Shown one piece after another: positions 34,804 through 44,936 of a stretch of 64,000 bases of DNA. The stretch spans positions 2,120,001-2,184,000 of the forward strand of contig NZ_CP090974.1 in the NCBI RefSeq assembly GCF_021513195.1. Reading direction: 5' to 3'. A program made the translations under genes and the position numbers. Origin of the DNA: Shewanella sp. OMA3-2. Lineage in GTDB: Bacteria > Pseudomonadota > Gammaproteobacteria > Enterobacterales > Shewanellaceae. A model generated the notes under the pieces. That model did no database searches and had not been told where the DNA came from. It saw only the letters and a list, made by a program, of their open reading frames with translations. How positions within the stretch are numbered: the first letter of the stretch is position 1; each line of letters starts with the position of its first letter.

Positions 34804-37047
34804 ATGACAACATTTACCGCTATAGAAAATATTAGTCGTCGCGATGTATTAAAGCTTTTTGGTGCAGCTGGTGGCGGATTAGCCTTAGGCGCCACAGGTT
34901 TAGCCTGGAGCCCAATGGCATTAGCACAAGATAAACTGGCAATGATGAATCTGTTTATTGCTATTGGCGAAGATAATAAAGTGTATTTAACCTGTCATCG
35001 CTCAGAAATGGGGCAGGGGATCCGTACCGGAATTCCACAAGTATTAGCCGATGAGTTAGAGGCGGATTGGGACAATATTGTGGTAGTCCAGGGGTTAGCG
35101 GATAAGCGCTATGGCAGCCAAAATACCGACGGTAGTCGCAGTATTCGTAAACATTACTCCCGTATGCGTCAAATGGGGGCGATGGCCAGAACCATGTTAG
35201 AAATGGCCGCGGCAGAAAGATGGCAAGTATCGCTTATTGACGTTTATGCAAAAGCGAATAAAGTACACCATAAAGGTTCAAATAAAAGCTTATCATTTGG
35301 CGAACTCGCCCTTGATGCGGCTAAACAAACTGTGCCTGAAATTGACTCATTAACCTTAAAACCTAGCAGTGAATTTACCCATATTGGCCAATCTAAAACC
35401 ATTGTTGATATGCAAGGTATGCTTAATGGTAAAGCTATGTATGGTTATGACATTAAACTAGACGGTATGGTGTACGCCAGTATTAGTCGCCCGCCGGTTT
35501 TAGGCAGTGACGTGGCCAGTTTAGATGACTCTGAGGCCCGTAAAATTGCAGGTGTCATTGATATTATTCAGTTACCTGTGCCTAAAGGTGCGCCGCTATT
35601 TCATGCGTTAGGTGGCATAGCAGTTATTGCGACTAATACCTGGAGCGCCATGCAAGGTCGTAAAGCATTAAAAGTGACTTGGACAGCTTCGGTTAATGAC
35701 AGTCACGATACTGATAAATACATGGCTGAGCTGGTGGCCAAGGTTCAACAACCAGGTAAGGTCATGCGTCAATTAGGCGACAGCGTGCAAGAGTGGCCTG
35801 CGGAATCAAGCCTCAATGCTGTTTATACCGTACCTTATTTAGCCCATGCCATGATGGAGCCTCCGGTGGCAACTGCAAATGTAACCAGTGAAGGATGTGA
35901 GCTGTGGTCATCAACTCAAACGCCACAAAGTACTCAGCAAAATGTAGCAGGTGCCTTGGGGATCGCAGAAGATAAGGTTAAAGTAAATGTCACTTTATTA
36001 GGTGGGGGGTTTGGGCGAAAATCTAAGCCTGATTTCAGTGTTGAAGCGGCGATAATTTCGAAACGATTAAATAAACCCGTAAAAGTGTCGTGGACCCGCG
36101 AAGATGAAATTCAGAATGGTTATTACCATGCTATTAGTGCTCAATTTTATCAAGCAAGGTTTGATGGTAACAATAAAGTCGATGCTTTTTTAGCCCGTAC
36201 TGGGTTTCCGTCTATTAGTTCAACGTTCGCAGAAGGTGTCGATATGCCATCGGCTGGTGAACTTGATTTAGGCTTTTCAGATGTGCCACTAGCGTTACCA
36301 CGCATTCAGTTAGAAGCCGTTAAGGCAACCGCGCACACACGCATCGGCTGGATGCGTTCGGTTTGTAATATTCAGCATGCATTTGGTATTGGCAGCTTTG
36401 TTGATGAGTTAGCGGTTAAAGCCAATAAGTCTTGTATTCAAATGTGGCGAGATCTACTTGGTGCCTCACGACATGAAACTTTTAAAAATCAAGGTTTCGA
36501 GTATGGTAACTATGCAGAGGAATTAACCGATCATCCAGTTGATGTTGGCCGTTATCATCACTTGCTTGACATTATGGAAGGCAAGTTGGCTCAGCAACCA
36601 CAAGCAGCGAAAAATCAAGGTTGGGGTTTTGCAATTCATCGCAGCTTTGTCAGCTACGTTGCGGTGGCAACCTTAGTTGAAGTGGCTGATGGTAAGCTGA
36701 CAGTATTAAAAACCATTACCGCAATTGATGCGGGTTTAGTGGTTAACCCTGATAGGGTTAAATCACAAACAGAAGGCGCGGTTATCTTTGGTTTAAGCTT
36801 AGCGATGATGGGAGAGATCACCTTTAAAGAGGGTAAAGTGGAACAATCAAACTTCCATGATTACCCGCTGCTACGGTTACCACAATGCCCGGATATTGAA
36901 ATTATACTTGTGCCCTCTGATGCCAACCCCGCAGGTGTTGGAGAACCAGGTGTTCCTCCTGTAGCCCCTAGCTTAACTAATGCTATTTATGCCGCTACAG
37001 GGAAAAGATATCGAGATTTACCACTAAATCGTGATTTAACGCTATAA
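34804..37047 (+). CDS. Molybdopterin-binding subunit of a Tat-exported aldehyde/isoquinoline oxidoreductase
   Basis: A 747-residue catalytic subunit of the xanthine oxidase family, in the IorB type with a fused layout. The N-terminus has a twin-arginine signal (SRRDVLKLFGAAGGG...) ending near ALA at residue 40, so it should fold with cofactor and cross into the periplasm. Cofactor-binding motifs include SEMGQGIRTGIPQ, LLGGGFGRKSKPDFSVEAA, and the late GVGEPGVPPVAP with the catalytic glutamate. The operon supplies the XdhC-like chaperone, the MocA-like transferase and the 2Fe-2S subunit. The substrate (aldehyde or N-heterocycle) and final electron acceptor are unknown, and no cytochrome subunit is adjacent. 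Confidence 0.9.
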   Translation: MTTFTAIENISRRDVLKLFGAAGGGLALGATGLAWSPMALAQDKLAMMNLFIAIGEDNKVYLTCHRSEMGQGIRTGIPQVLADELEADWDNIVVVQGLADKRYGSQNTDGSRSIRKHYSRMRQMGAMARTMLEMAAAERWQVSLIDVYAKANKVHHKGSNKSLSFGELALDAAKQTVPEIDSLTLKPSSEFTHIGQSKTIVDMQGMLNGKAMYGYDIKLDGMVYASISRPPVLGSDVASLDDSEARKIAGVIDIIQLPVPKGAPLFHALGGIAVIATNTWSAMQGRKALKVTWTASVNDSHDTDKYMAELVAKVQQPGKVMRQLGDSVQEWPAESSLNAVYTVPYLAHAMMEPPVATANVTSEGCELWSSTQTPQSTQQNVAGALGIAEDKVKVNVTLLGGGFGRKSKPDFSVEAAIISKRLNKPVKVSWTREDEIQNGYYHAISAQFYQARFDGNNKVDAFLARTGFPSISSTFAEGVDMPSAGELDLGFSDVPLALPRIQLEAVKATAHTRIGWMRSVCNIQHAFGIGSFVDELAVKANKSCIQMWRDLLGASRHETFKNQGFEYGNYAEELTDHPVDVGRYHHLLDIMEGKLAQQPQAAKNQGWGFAIHRSFVSYVAVATLVEVADGKLTVLKTITAIDAGLVVNPDRVKSQTEGAVIFGLSLAMMGEITFKEGKVEQSNFHDYPLLRLPQCPDIEIILVPSDANPAGVGEPGVPPVAPSLTNAIYAATGKRYRDLPLNRDLTL

Positions 37048-37097
37048 ATAGATCATTTGATTAAAGTATAAATAGGTCTAGGCCGAAATAAATATAT

Positions 37098-37132
37098 GCC
37101 TAAGTGTTGGGGGTCAACGCTTAGGCTTTTTT
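37098..37132 (+). terminator. Rho-independent terminator after the hydroxylase operon
   Basis: A 12-bp stem (GCCTAAGTGTTG with CAACGCTTAGGC, one G-T pair), a 5-base loop and a T-run. Confidence 0.92.
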
Positions 37133-37257
37133 ATTGGTCTTGCGGTTAAGTTTTATCTCAATATATTTATCTGAGCAAAATTAAAGTAAAAAAATTAATA
37201 CACTATACTTTGGTTCAGATTACTTTTTGTGTACATAAAGATTACTAGGGAAATCTT

Positions 37258-38700
37258 ATGAAAGCTATTCAGTTTCGTAAAGTCGATGCCATGCTGATTA
37301 AACTCAGTTTAAACGGTAAGTTTTGGGTTGTTTGCTCACTCGTTACCGTGATCACACTGGCAATTGCCATGTTGAATCAACAGCATAATCAAACAATTAT
37401 TCAAGCCAGTTCGATGGCTCAAGCCAGTGCGAGTGTGCAGGCTTTTGCCGATGCAGCTGCTAATCAACAGTTATCTTTGGAGCAATTAAATCAGTTTGCT
37501 GAAGCTAATCAGTTGTCTGTGGTGATGCAGTCATCTGCTATTCGACGGGGGGATTCAATCACTGTAACGGCACCTGTGGGAAGTCAATTTTTATCATTGA
37601 CTAAAAATGTTGCCCAATGGGAACAAGCGCAGTCGGATAGCAGCTTATTTTGGTATGCCTTGCTGGGTTTATTGCCGTTGTTTCAATTATGCTATTGGAT
37701 CTCGACCTCGTTAGGCGGTGGACTATGGGATATGTATGTTGCTATTAAACGCTTAGCAGATGGTAATTTAAGCCAAAGGCTCAACTTTTTTGGCACCGAT
37801 GATTTTAGTTTAATCGCCACTGAAATTGATCGCTGCGCAGATAACATGAGTGAAATGGTCACTGCCATAGGCGAAAATGCAAACACCTTAGCAATGGCTG
37901 CAACCACCTTTAGTCAACAAGCTAGTACTAATGAAGATTTAATCAAGCATCAACATCATTTCTTAGATTCTGTTTCACATTCGATGGAACAAATGACAGC
38001 GGCCATTGCAGATGTTTCTCACCATGCATCAACAACCTCGGGTCATACTAAAGAAAACTCAGTGCAAGTTAATCAAAGTCGTAAAGGAATTAAGGATGCT
38101 GAAGAGCGTATTAATTTTTTAACCGCGCGTATTTCTGATGCCTTCGCATCAGTTGAGCAGCTGTCTAAAGACGCGACTCAAATTAATGTGGTGGTTACCA
38201 CTATTAATGCTATTTCAGAACAAACTAATTTACTTGCATTAAACGCGGCCATTGAGGCTGCGCGAGCCGGTGAGCAAGGTCGCGGCTTTGCAGTCGTTGC
38301 CGATGAAGTAAGAACACTTGCTGGACGCACGCAAAAAGCGACTGTTGAAATTCAAACCATGATTGAGGGGTTACAAACAGGTACAACCAAGTTAACCCAA
38401 ATTACTAATGAAATTGTTGAGCAGGCAGATGAAGGAAGTGTCAGCATTAAAGCCGTAGGAGGGGAGATTATCTGTATGGCGGAATCGATTAATGTGGTAT
38501 TTGATATGAGTAGCCAGATTGCCGCATCAGCAGAAGAGCAAAGTGTCGCATCGGCTGACATTGTTTCACAAGTTAATGAAGTCAGAAGCCAATCGGATAC
38601 TATTCTTGCTAATGCCAATCAGGCATTGGTTATTGCTAATGACTTAAATGTTGCTTCAAAAGGGTTAAGTCAGATTTTGGCCCAATATCATACCCATTAA
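37258..38700 (+). CDS. Methyl-accepting chemotaxis protein
   Basis: A 480-residue chemoreceptor. A membrane segment near residues 22-40 is followed by a short periplasmic sensor of about 85 residues. A second membrane segment lies near 125-145, then a HAMP-like stretch ([22 protein letters not shown]). The cytoplasmic signalling tip ([20 protein letters not shown], then [15 protein letters not shown]) is perfectly typical. The sensor domain is small and lacks a recognisable ligand-binding family, so the stimulus is unknown. It is monocistronic, with a terminator before and after. Confidence 0.94.
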   Translation: MKAIQFRKVDAMLIKLSLNGKFWVVCSLVTVITLAIAMLNQQHNQTIIQASSMAQASASVQAFADAAANQQLSLEQLNQFAEANQLSVVMQSSAIRRGDSITVTAPVGSQFLSLTKNVAQWEQAQSDSSLFWYALLGLLPLFQLCYWISTSLGGGLWDMYVAIKRLADGNLSQRLNFFGTDDFSLIATEIDRCADNMSEMVTAIGENANTLAMAATTFSQQASTNEDLIKHQHHFLDSVSHSMEQMTAAIADVSHHASTTSGHTKENSVQVNQSRKGIKDAEERINFLTARISDAFASVEQLSKDATQINVVVTTINAISEQTNLLALNAAIEAARAGEQGRGFAVVADEVRTLAGRTQKATVEIQTMIEGLQTGTTKLTQITNEIVEQADEGSVSIKAVGGEIICMAESINVVFDMSSQIAASAEEQSVASADIVSQVNEVRSQSDTILANANQALVIANDLNVASKGLSQILAQYHTH

Positions 38701-38722
38701 TTAAGGGTAAGATTTAACATCT

Positions 38723-38757
38723 ATGGCTCATTAAATTCTCTTTATTGAGCCATTTTT
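38723..38757 (+). terminator. Rho-independent terminator after the chemoreceptor gene
   Basis: Stem ATGGCTCA/TGAGCCAT with a 15-base loop, followed by five Ts. Confidence 0.75.
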
Positions 38758-38866
38758 ATTGATGTAGAGCTATTTTGATAAATATATAACATTGTTAATA
38801 GATGGGCATTATTAGCGATGATGAAAGCTATTATTATATTTGGTGATTGGCGGAGGAAACCTATAA

Positions 38867-40597
38867 CTACATATTAACGGATTGATGAGTACTATTTTGT
38901 GTTTGAGCGTGTTTCGGTTGACTCAATTCTGGCATCTCACACACGGTATTTCTGCCACTGTGCTTCGCTTTATATAAAGCAATATCAGCCAGTTTTATTA
39001 GATCTTCTAAATTATGCATTTGATCATTAAACTCTGCCACCCCTAAACTGGCTGTGACAGATAGTGAGCCTTCATCATGTAACACTATCATTTCCGCTAT
39101 TTTATTGCGGATTACATTAGCCAGTTTAACCGCCGCCATTTTACTCGTATTAGGGAGAAAAATAATAAACTCTTCACCGCCCCAACGGGCTAAAATATCA
39201 TTCTTTCTAACTTGTTTATTTAATGTACTAGCAATGCGTTTAAGCACCGCATCTCCTGCGGCATGGCCATGTTCATCATTTATTTTCTTAAACCAATCAA
39301 TATCAAGCAAGATTATCGAAAAGTCGGTTTTATCTTTAATACCTAAATTCCATAAGGGATCAGCTGCCGCGGTAAACGCCCGTCGATTATATAGCGCGGT
39401 TAAATGATCGATTTGTGCAGTGACCTCAGCTGTTATACGCGCTTTGTCGACTTCTTTTAAATTAAACGCCAATGCTAAAGCCAAAATGGACATTTCAATT
39501 AACATGCCGACTTCAATGCTATGGAATAACAATGTGTTATAAGGTATTACGCCTCCTGTGGTGGCTGCCGAAATAGCAGCCCCTCCTGCCCCCATAAAAA
39601 CCGCAGGAATAAAAAATTTGACCATTTTATGGCCATTATTTAACGCTAGAAAGCCCAATGAAACAAAAATAACGACTAATAATGAGGTTAGCGCAACAGC
39701 AATCTCAACAGCGAGCAATTGATCTGCATTAATAAATAGACAGACCATCAACAAAACTAAGCTTGTGTATATCCACCTCTTCATCTTATATATTTGGGGT
39801 GAAAAAACTTTCAATTTGAGAAATTCAAAACAAAAAGCAATACCAAAAATAATGTAAAAATACAGAAAAATAGTCATTAACCATTGTTGTAAAAAAATAT
39901 TATCGGGCCAAATGAACTTAAAACCATGACCAGTATAAGCAATGTTTAAACTTAAAAATGATAATAAATACAAAGCATAAAATATGAAACTGGCATCTTT
40001 TAAACTAATAAAAAGCGCAATGTTATAAACAAATAGGATAAAAAAGGCACCATATAAAAATCCATAAAAGTAACTTGATAAAATGAGGTTATCTTGAATG
40101 ATTGCTTCGGTTGATAAATAGAGCGGGATCAGCAGCGGGTCGTTCGATTCAAATCGCATCATTACCTGGGTGATCCCAGGTTTAAACTCGTGTGGCTGAG
40201 ACAGCATGCGTGTTTGATTTTTTCTTGCAGAGTAAGGTAAGGCGTCGCCTATATAGGTTTTATCTATCAGCTTATTTTGGTGAATAAAATAAAAATTAGC
40301 ATGATCTAACCAAGCACTATCGAGATAAAATACCTTCTTTATAGCTTCGGTGGACGAATTATTAATTAATATCGATGCCCATAATACATCATGGGTAAAA
40401 CCAAAACTGACAGTTTTATTAACGTTTTGGGTAAATTTTCCTTGCTGGTATTGTTTTAAGGCATTCAGGTACGATAAATTCGTACTACTATCTTGTAGAA
40501 TATTTAAGTGTTTATTTATTAATAGCTCATTAGAAACTGTATGTAACTCAATAGCTTTGCTATTAACGCAACAACTATAAAAGAGTAAAAATAACAA
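38867..40597 (-). CDS. Membrane diguanylate cyclase with 7TMR-DISM sensor
   Basis: A protein of about 576 residues. An N-terminal hydrophobic signal is followed by a periplasmic 7TMR-DISM extracellular-type domain (residues roughly 20-170). About seven membrane segments (near 180-380) come next, then a GGDEF domain. The active-site motif is GGEEF in ILARWGGEEF, with RKND five residues before it matching the inhibitory RxxD site, so it should make c-di-GMP with product inhibition. The TTG at 40597 opens the frame, but a GGGGA lies 18 bases upstream of it. An in-frame ATT at 40609 sits at the proper distance from that site. The true start is therefore unclear. Confidence 0.88.
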   Translation of the reverse strand: MLFLLFYSCCVNSKAIELHTVSNELLINKHLNILQDSSTNLSYLNALKQYQQGKFTQNVNKTVSFGFTHDVLWASILINNSSTEAIKKVFYLDSAWLDHANFYFIHQNKLIDKTYIGDALPYSARKNQTRMLSQPHEFKPGITQVMMRFESNDPLLIPLYLSTEAIIQDNLILSSYFYGFLYGAFFILFVYNIALFISLKDASFIFYALYLLSFLSLNIAYTGHGFKFIWPDNIFLQQWLMTIFLYFYIIFGIAFCFEFLKLKVFSPQIYKMKRWIYTSLVLLMVCLFINADQLLAVEIAVALTSLLVVIFVSLGFLALNNGHKMVKFFIPAVFMGAGGAAISAATTGGVIPYNTLLFHSIEVGMLIEMSILALALAFNLKEVDKARITAEVTAQIDHLTALYNRRAFTAAADPLWNLGIKDKTDFSIILLDIDWFKKINDEHGHAAGDAVLKRIASTLNKQVRKNDILARWGGEEFIIFLPNTSKMAAVKLANVIRNKIAEMIVLHDEGSLSVTASLGVAEFNDQMHNLEDLIKLADIALYKAKHSGRNTVCEMPELSQPKHAQTQNSTHQSVNM

Positions 40598-40960
40598 TAA
40601 AAAACGAATGGTAAATCCCCAAAAATAATAATCTACTTACTTAGAATAGAGCTTAGTAGGGCTTTTGTCTAACCAGCAAATGTACAACTTCTGCATTACA
40701 TTCAACATTTGTCTTGTGTCACGAGTCAATGTTCTGCCGTGATAGGATTAGTGAGAGACAATCATGTTTAATGTGAGTATTAATCTGCGCAGTGCGGTAT
40801 TGCTTTTTATTACCTGATTCACGTCAGTGAGTGACAGCATAGAGTATTGTTGAGCTTTCCTTGTGATGGTATCAATAAAAATAGCAGCAATATATTGCTG
40901 CTATTTTTAGCTGGTAAATAATGTGTGCCATTGATTTATTGCTAAGCCCTAAGATTTAGC
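40598..40960. other. Intergenic region without a gene
   Basis: A 363-base stretch with the terminator of the FAD oxidoreductase gene at 40875-40908 and presumably the cyclase promoter. No coding frame or other structure is convincing. Confidence 0.55.
40875..40908 (-). terminator. Symmetric terminator after the FAD oxidoreductase gene
   Basis: A 13-bp perfect palindrome (AATAGCAGCAATA/TATTGCTGCTATT) with T-runs on both strands, downstream of the minus-strand gene ending at 40961. Confidence 0.88.
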
Positions 40961-42579
40961 TTAATTGAGAGCCATCTTTTTTATCATATCTAACGCTACA
41001 GCTTCAGCAATACTAATACCGTCAATACCTGCGGATAAAATTCCACCAGCATATCCAGCACCTTCACCAGCCAGGTACAACCCTTTGGTGTTGATACTTT
41101 GATAATCTGCACCGCGCTTAATTTGCACCAGGAAGATGTGCGGGTTTCAACACCAGTTAACATGGCATCTTTACTGTCAAAACCGCGGATTTTTTTACCA
41201 AATGCAGGTAATGCTTCACGAATAGCATCGATGGCAAATTGTGGTAACGCATCGCTTAAATCGGTCATTTTTACATTAGGTTTATATGATGGCTCAACGT
41301 TTTCAAATGGCTTACCAGCACCAGCAGCTAAAAAGTCGCCGACCATTTGCGCCGGTGCATCGTAATTACTGCCGCCCATAATATAAGCATTACGTTCTAA
41401 TTTGCGTTGTAATGCAATACCTTGCAGTGGATCGTTATCAAAATCACTTGGATCAATGCCCACTACAATGGCGCTGTTGGCATTACGCTCGCTACGGGAG
41501 TATTGGCTCATGCCATTGGTGACAACGGCGTGTTCTTCAGATGTTGCGGCTACAACCACGCCGCCTGGACACATACAGAAACTGTAAACACTGCGACCAC
41601 TTTTACAATGGTGCACTAATTTATAATCTGCCGCGCCTAGTAGAGGGTGACCCGCATTAATACCAAAGCGGTCTTTATCAATCATCTCTTGCTTATGTTC
41701 GATACGAAAGCCAATCGAAAATGACTGTGCTTGCATAAAAACACCTTTATCATGCAGCATTTGAAAGGTATCACGAGCACTGTGACCTATCGCGGCAACG
41801 ACATGTCTAGAATGCAACACTTCGCCATTTCTTAGGGTCACACCGGTGACTTGACGATCGCTTATATTGATTTCATCGACGCGGGTTTCAAAACGTATTT
41901 CACCGCCTAGTCGAGTTATCTCACGGCGCATTTTCTCAACCATTGTCACCAGCTTAAAGGTACCAATGTGAGGTTTGCTGACATAAATAATTTCCGCAGG
42001 TGCGCCAGCAGCAACAAATTCTTGCTTTACTTTTAAACCTTTAAATCCTGGGTCTTTAACCTGACTGTAAAGTTTTCCATCCGAAAACGTGCCTGCGCCG
42101 CCTTCACCAAATTGTACATTAGATTCAGTATTTAATTCACTGGTACGCCAAAAGCGGAAAGTATCTTTAGCACGTTCATGCACAGATTTACCGCGTTCAA
42201 GAATGATAGGTTTAAAGCCCATTTGCGCCAGTATTAAGCCAACAAATAGACCGCAAGGTCCCATGCCAATCACTATCGGCCGTTCGGTTAATCCTTCTGG
42301 TGCATTAGCAACATATTTGTAATCCGTATCTGGCGACACGCGAATGTTGTGGTCATCTACAAGAGATGCCAATAACGCAGTTTCGTCTACATTTGTTAAG
42401 GTGATATCTAAAGTATAAATGAGAAAAATTAAATTCTTTTTACGTGCATCATAGCCACGCTTAAATACATGTATATCAACCAGCTGATCCGCTGTAATAG
42501 AAAGCCTTTGCAACACGACTTGTTGCAAAGCATCTTCATTATGGTCTAGAGGCAATTGTACTTGGTTTAAACGGATCAT
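40961..42579 (-). pseudogene. FAD-dependent oxidoreductase (COG2509 type), frameshifted near its 3' end
   Basis: A flavoprotein of about 539 residues if repaired. The Rossmann motif VIGMGPCGLFVGLILAQMG is near residue 100. It continues with the ERGKSVHERAKDTFRFWR and QFGEGGAGTFSDGKLYSQVKD stretches typical of this widespread but uncharacterised family. The frame from 42579 reads correctly to GVETRTSS. It then shifts near 41129-41133 and ends in nonsense at 40996. Restoring one base gives LVQIKRGADYQSINTKGLYL, then AGEGAGYAGGILSAGIDG and a natural stop at 40961. The defect removes part of the FAD-binding C-terminus. A lost base in a C-run, real or from sequencing, is the cause. Confidence 0.87.
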
Positions 42580-42809
42580 GATCTACCTAAAAAAGAGACT
42601 TAAAAAACAGCGCGTAGTTTACGTGATCTAGACTAAAAATGAAATTAACTATTGATGTTATCCACACGGAAAACAGTGCCGTTTTACTGCTCAGTGATAT
42701 CGATTCTAATGATAATATCAGTGCATAATATTAATAAATGCTGCAGGGTTTAACTTAGCTCAGGTAGAATAGCGACTTACCCATTTTTTATTTTTCGGAT
42801 ATATTCTAG

Positions 42810-43679
42810 ATGCAAATCAATCGTGTACTTCTAACAGCTATTGGCAGTGTTTTATTGGCCATGGTAACTATTCAGTCAGGTGCTTCTTTAGCTAAACAAC
42901 TTTTTCCTATCGTTGGCCCTGAAGGTACAACGGCACTACGTTTAGGTTTTGCTGCAGCGGTGCTTTGGTTGGTGTTTCGTCCTTGGCGTGCCTTACCTCA
43001 GGGGAGAGATTGGCAAAGCATCATTATTTATGGTTTGTGTTTAGGTGGAATGAATATTTTGTTCTATTTATCCATTGAACGTATTCCATTGGGAATAGCC
43101 GTTGCGCTTGAGTTTACCAGGCCTTTAGCGTTAGCGCTTTTGGGATCAAAAAGAAAAACTGACCTGTTCTGGGTAGGCTGTGCTATAGCTGGTATTTTAC
43201 TTCTGCTACCTGACTCATCCAGTGCACAGGGGCTTGATCTTACTGGTGCATTAATGGCACTGGGAGCGGGGGCCTGTTGGGCTGGATATATCTTGTTTGG
43301 GACTCGCACTGGCAAGCAAGCATCGGGTGGTATTACCGTGGCTCTTGGTATGACAGTGGCTGCCATTGTGTTAGTACCTGTTGGTGCTATCAGCCAAGGT
43401 TTAGCGTTAATCAGCTGGGAAGTGTTACCACTAGGACTATTGGTGGGCATATTGTCCAGTGCCTTACCTTATTCTTTAGAAATGGTGGCCTTAAGAAATA
43501 TGCCTACTCAAACTTTTAGTGTGTTAATGAGTTTAGAGCCAGCAATCGCCGCATTGGCAGGTTTTATTATTTTAGCTGAGCAACTGACTTTACTACAGTG
43601 GTCCGCTATTGGTTTAGTCATTGTTGCCTCTATTGGCAGCAGTTTTACCCCCAAAAAAGCGATTGAAATGGGAGTGTAA
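42810..43679 (+). CDS. rhtA: EamA-family exporter, RhtA type (threonine/homoserine efflux)
   Basis: An inner-membrane transporter of 289 residues with about ten hydrophobic helices in two EamA repeats (residues roughly 8-135 and 145-280). VTIQSGASLAKQLFPIVGPEG, LSIERIPLGIAVALEFTRPL and PYSLEMVALRNMPTQTFSVLM match the RhtA/YbiF group closely. Length agrees with E. coli RhtA. It exports amino acids such as threonine and homoserine. The gene stands alone, followed by a small hairpin and a MerR-type gene. Confidence 0.87.
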   Translation: MQINRVLLTAIGSVLLAMVTIQSGASLAKQLFPIVGPEGTTALRLGFAAAVLWLVFRPWRALPQGRDWQSIIIYGLCLGGMNILFYLSIERIPLGIAVALEFTRPLALALLGSKRKTDLFWVGCAIAGILLLLPDSSSAQGLDLTGALMALGAGACWAGYILFGTRTGKQASGGITVALGMTVAAIVLVPVGAISQGLALISWEVLPLGLLVGILSSALPYSLEMVALRNMPTQTFSVLMSLEPAIAALAGFIILAEQLTLLQWSAIGLVIVASIGSSFTPKKAIEMGV

Positions 43680-43710
43680 AAAAGCTATTTAAATTGCTAA
43701 CAAGCTTTTT
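43679..43710 (+). terminator. Probable terminator after rhtA
   Basis: Stem AAAAAGCT/AGCTTTTT with a 16-base loop and a T-run. The stem is AT-rich, so it is only moderately strong. Confidence 0.55.
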
Positions 43711-43765
43711 ATCACTAAGTGTCTGATGGTTTGTTAGCCGTTAAATAAGATGAGGTTTCTCTAAC

Positions 43766-44104
43766 ATGTATATTGGTGAAATATCAAAAAAGACCGGATT
43801 ATCTATCAAGGCTATTCGTTTTTATGAGGAGAGGGGACTCATCCAAACGCCGGAAAGAAAAGGCCGTTATCGGGTATATCAACAAAAAGATGTAGAGTTG
43901 CTGATTTTAATTAAGGAAGCTAAAGCATTGGGAGTCACCTTATCTCAACTTAAAGGCGTTATAGTGTATAAAAATGATCGAGTTGACTGGGCAAGTATAA
44001 AACAATTTCTCAGTGAGTTTAGAGAGGAACTAGTGGCTAAGAGTAAAGATATCAACAATAAGATAGCGAATATTGATCGGTGTTTTGAACAAATTATGTG
44101 TTAA
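43766..44104 (+). CDS. MerR-family transcriptional regulator
   Basis: A 112-residue regulator. The winged helix-turn-helix (MYIGEISKKTGLSIKAIRFY, then EERGLIQTPERKGRYRVY) is followed by a short coiled-coil dimerisation helix. The only cysteines are two near the C-terminus (IDRCFEQIMC), spaced differently from the metal-binding pairs of MerR or CueR, so an organic or redox signal is as likely. It lies 71 bases upstream of a flavodoxin-fold oxidoreductase on the same strand, its probable target. Confidence 0.9.
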   Translation: MYIGEISKKTGLSIKAIRFYEERGLIQTPERKGRYRVYQQKDVELLILIKEAKALGVTLSQLKGVIVYKNDRVDWASIKQFLSEFREELVAKSKDINNKIANIDRCFEQIMC

Positions 44105-44175
44105 GTATCACTTGACTCTCCCCTAATAGGGAGACGGTAAGCTACATCTTAAATACCTTTATATTGGAAAATGAG

Positions 44176-44754
44176 ATGAGCAAAAAAATATTAGTGTTAT
44201 CTGCAAACCCAAGAAAGAATAGTTTTACTCACCATTTGGCTTGCATATACGCAGACGCAGCAGAAAAAAATCATCAGGTTAAACGACTCGATATATCTGA
44301 AATGCAGTTTGATCTCGATCTATCAGCTGGATATAAAGAGCGCATGTTAATGGAAGCTCCGCTTATGGAGTTTCAGGCTGCACTTGAGTGGTGTGAGCAT
44401 TTAGTGATTTTAACGCCGATTTGGTGGGGATCCGTACCAGCAAAGTTAAAAGGGTTGATTGATCGTACTTTTTTACCTGGTTTTGCATTTCAATATGAAC
44501 AGGGCAAGTTAATCCCTAAAAAATTATTACAGGGTAAAACGGCTCGTATTATCATGATGATGGATACTCCTCCATGGTATTACATCTGGGTGCAAGGAGC
44601 TCCTGCTCTTAAGCAGTTAAAGAAAACGACGCTTGAATTTGTTGGGTTTTATTCAATACAAAGCAACATGATTGGTCCTATCATTAATGCTACTCAAGGC
44701 ACTAGAGATAAATGGGTTCAGCGGGTGTCGAAACTGGGTTTTGAGGCGTGTTGA
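44176..44754 (+). CDS. NAD(P)H-dependent flavodoxin-fold oxidoreductase (quinone reductase-like)
   Basis: A protein of about 192 residues in the NQO1/MdaB-like flavodoxin-2 family. The N-terminal KKILVLSANPRKNSFTHHLA binds the FMN or FAD phosphate. LVILTPIWWGSVPAKLKGLID and RTFLPGFAFQYE are typical of the family. I chose the ATG at 44176, with GGA upstream; a TTG at 44164 would add four residues. It sits downstream of a MerR-type regulator and probably reduces quinones or similar electrophiles. The actual substrate is unknown. Confidence 0.87.
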   Translation: MSKKILVLSANPRKNSFTHHLACIYADAAEKNHQVKRLDISEMQFDLDLSAGYKERMLMEAPLMEFQAALEWCEHLVILTPIWWGSVPAKLKGLIDRTFLPGFAFQYEQGKLIPKKLLQGKTARIIMMMDTPPWYYIWVQGAPALKQLKKTTLEFVGFYSIQSNMIGPIINATQGTRDKWVQRVSKLGFEAC

Positions 44755-44892
44755 CATTATGCCAACTAGGTGAAAATAAATATTACTTATTTTCTAGCTT
44801 TGGCCTTCTGTGTTAAGAGCGTTGCCGTGGCCTGATCTTTATATTGGTGTCGATTAGAGTATTAGTTTTATCTGGTTACAGGCCTAACGATG

Positions 44893-44927
44893 AAAAAGGG
44901 TGGCGTTAGATCGTCACTTTGCCACCC
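44893..44927 (-). terminator. Rho-independent terminator after the SIMPL gene
   Basis: On the minus strand, GGGTGGC pairs with GCCACCC and is followed by TTTTT. Confidence 0.85.
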
Positions 44928-44936
44928 GTGGATATA

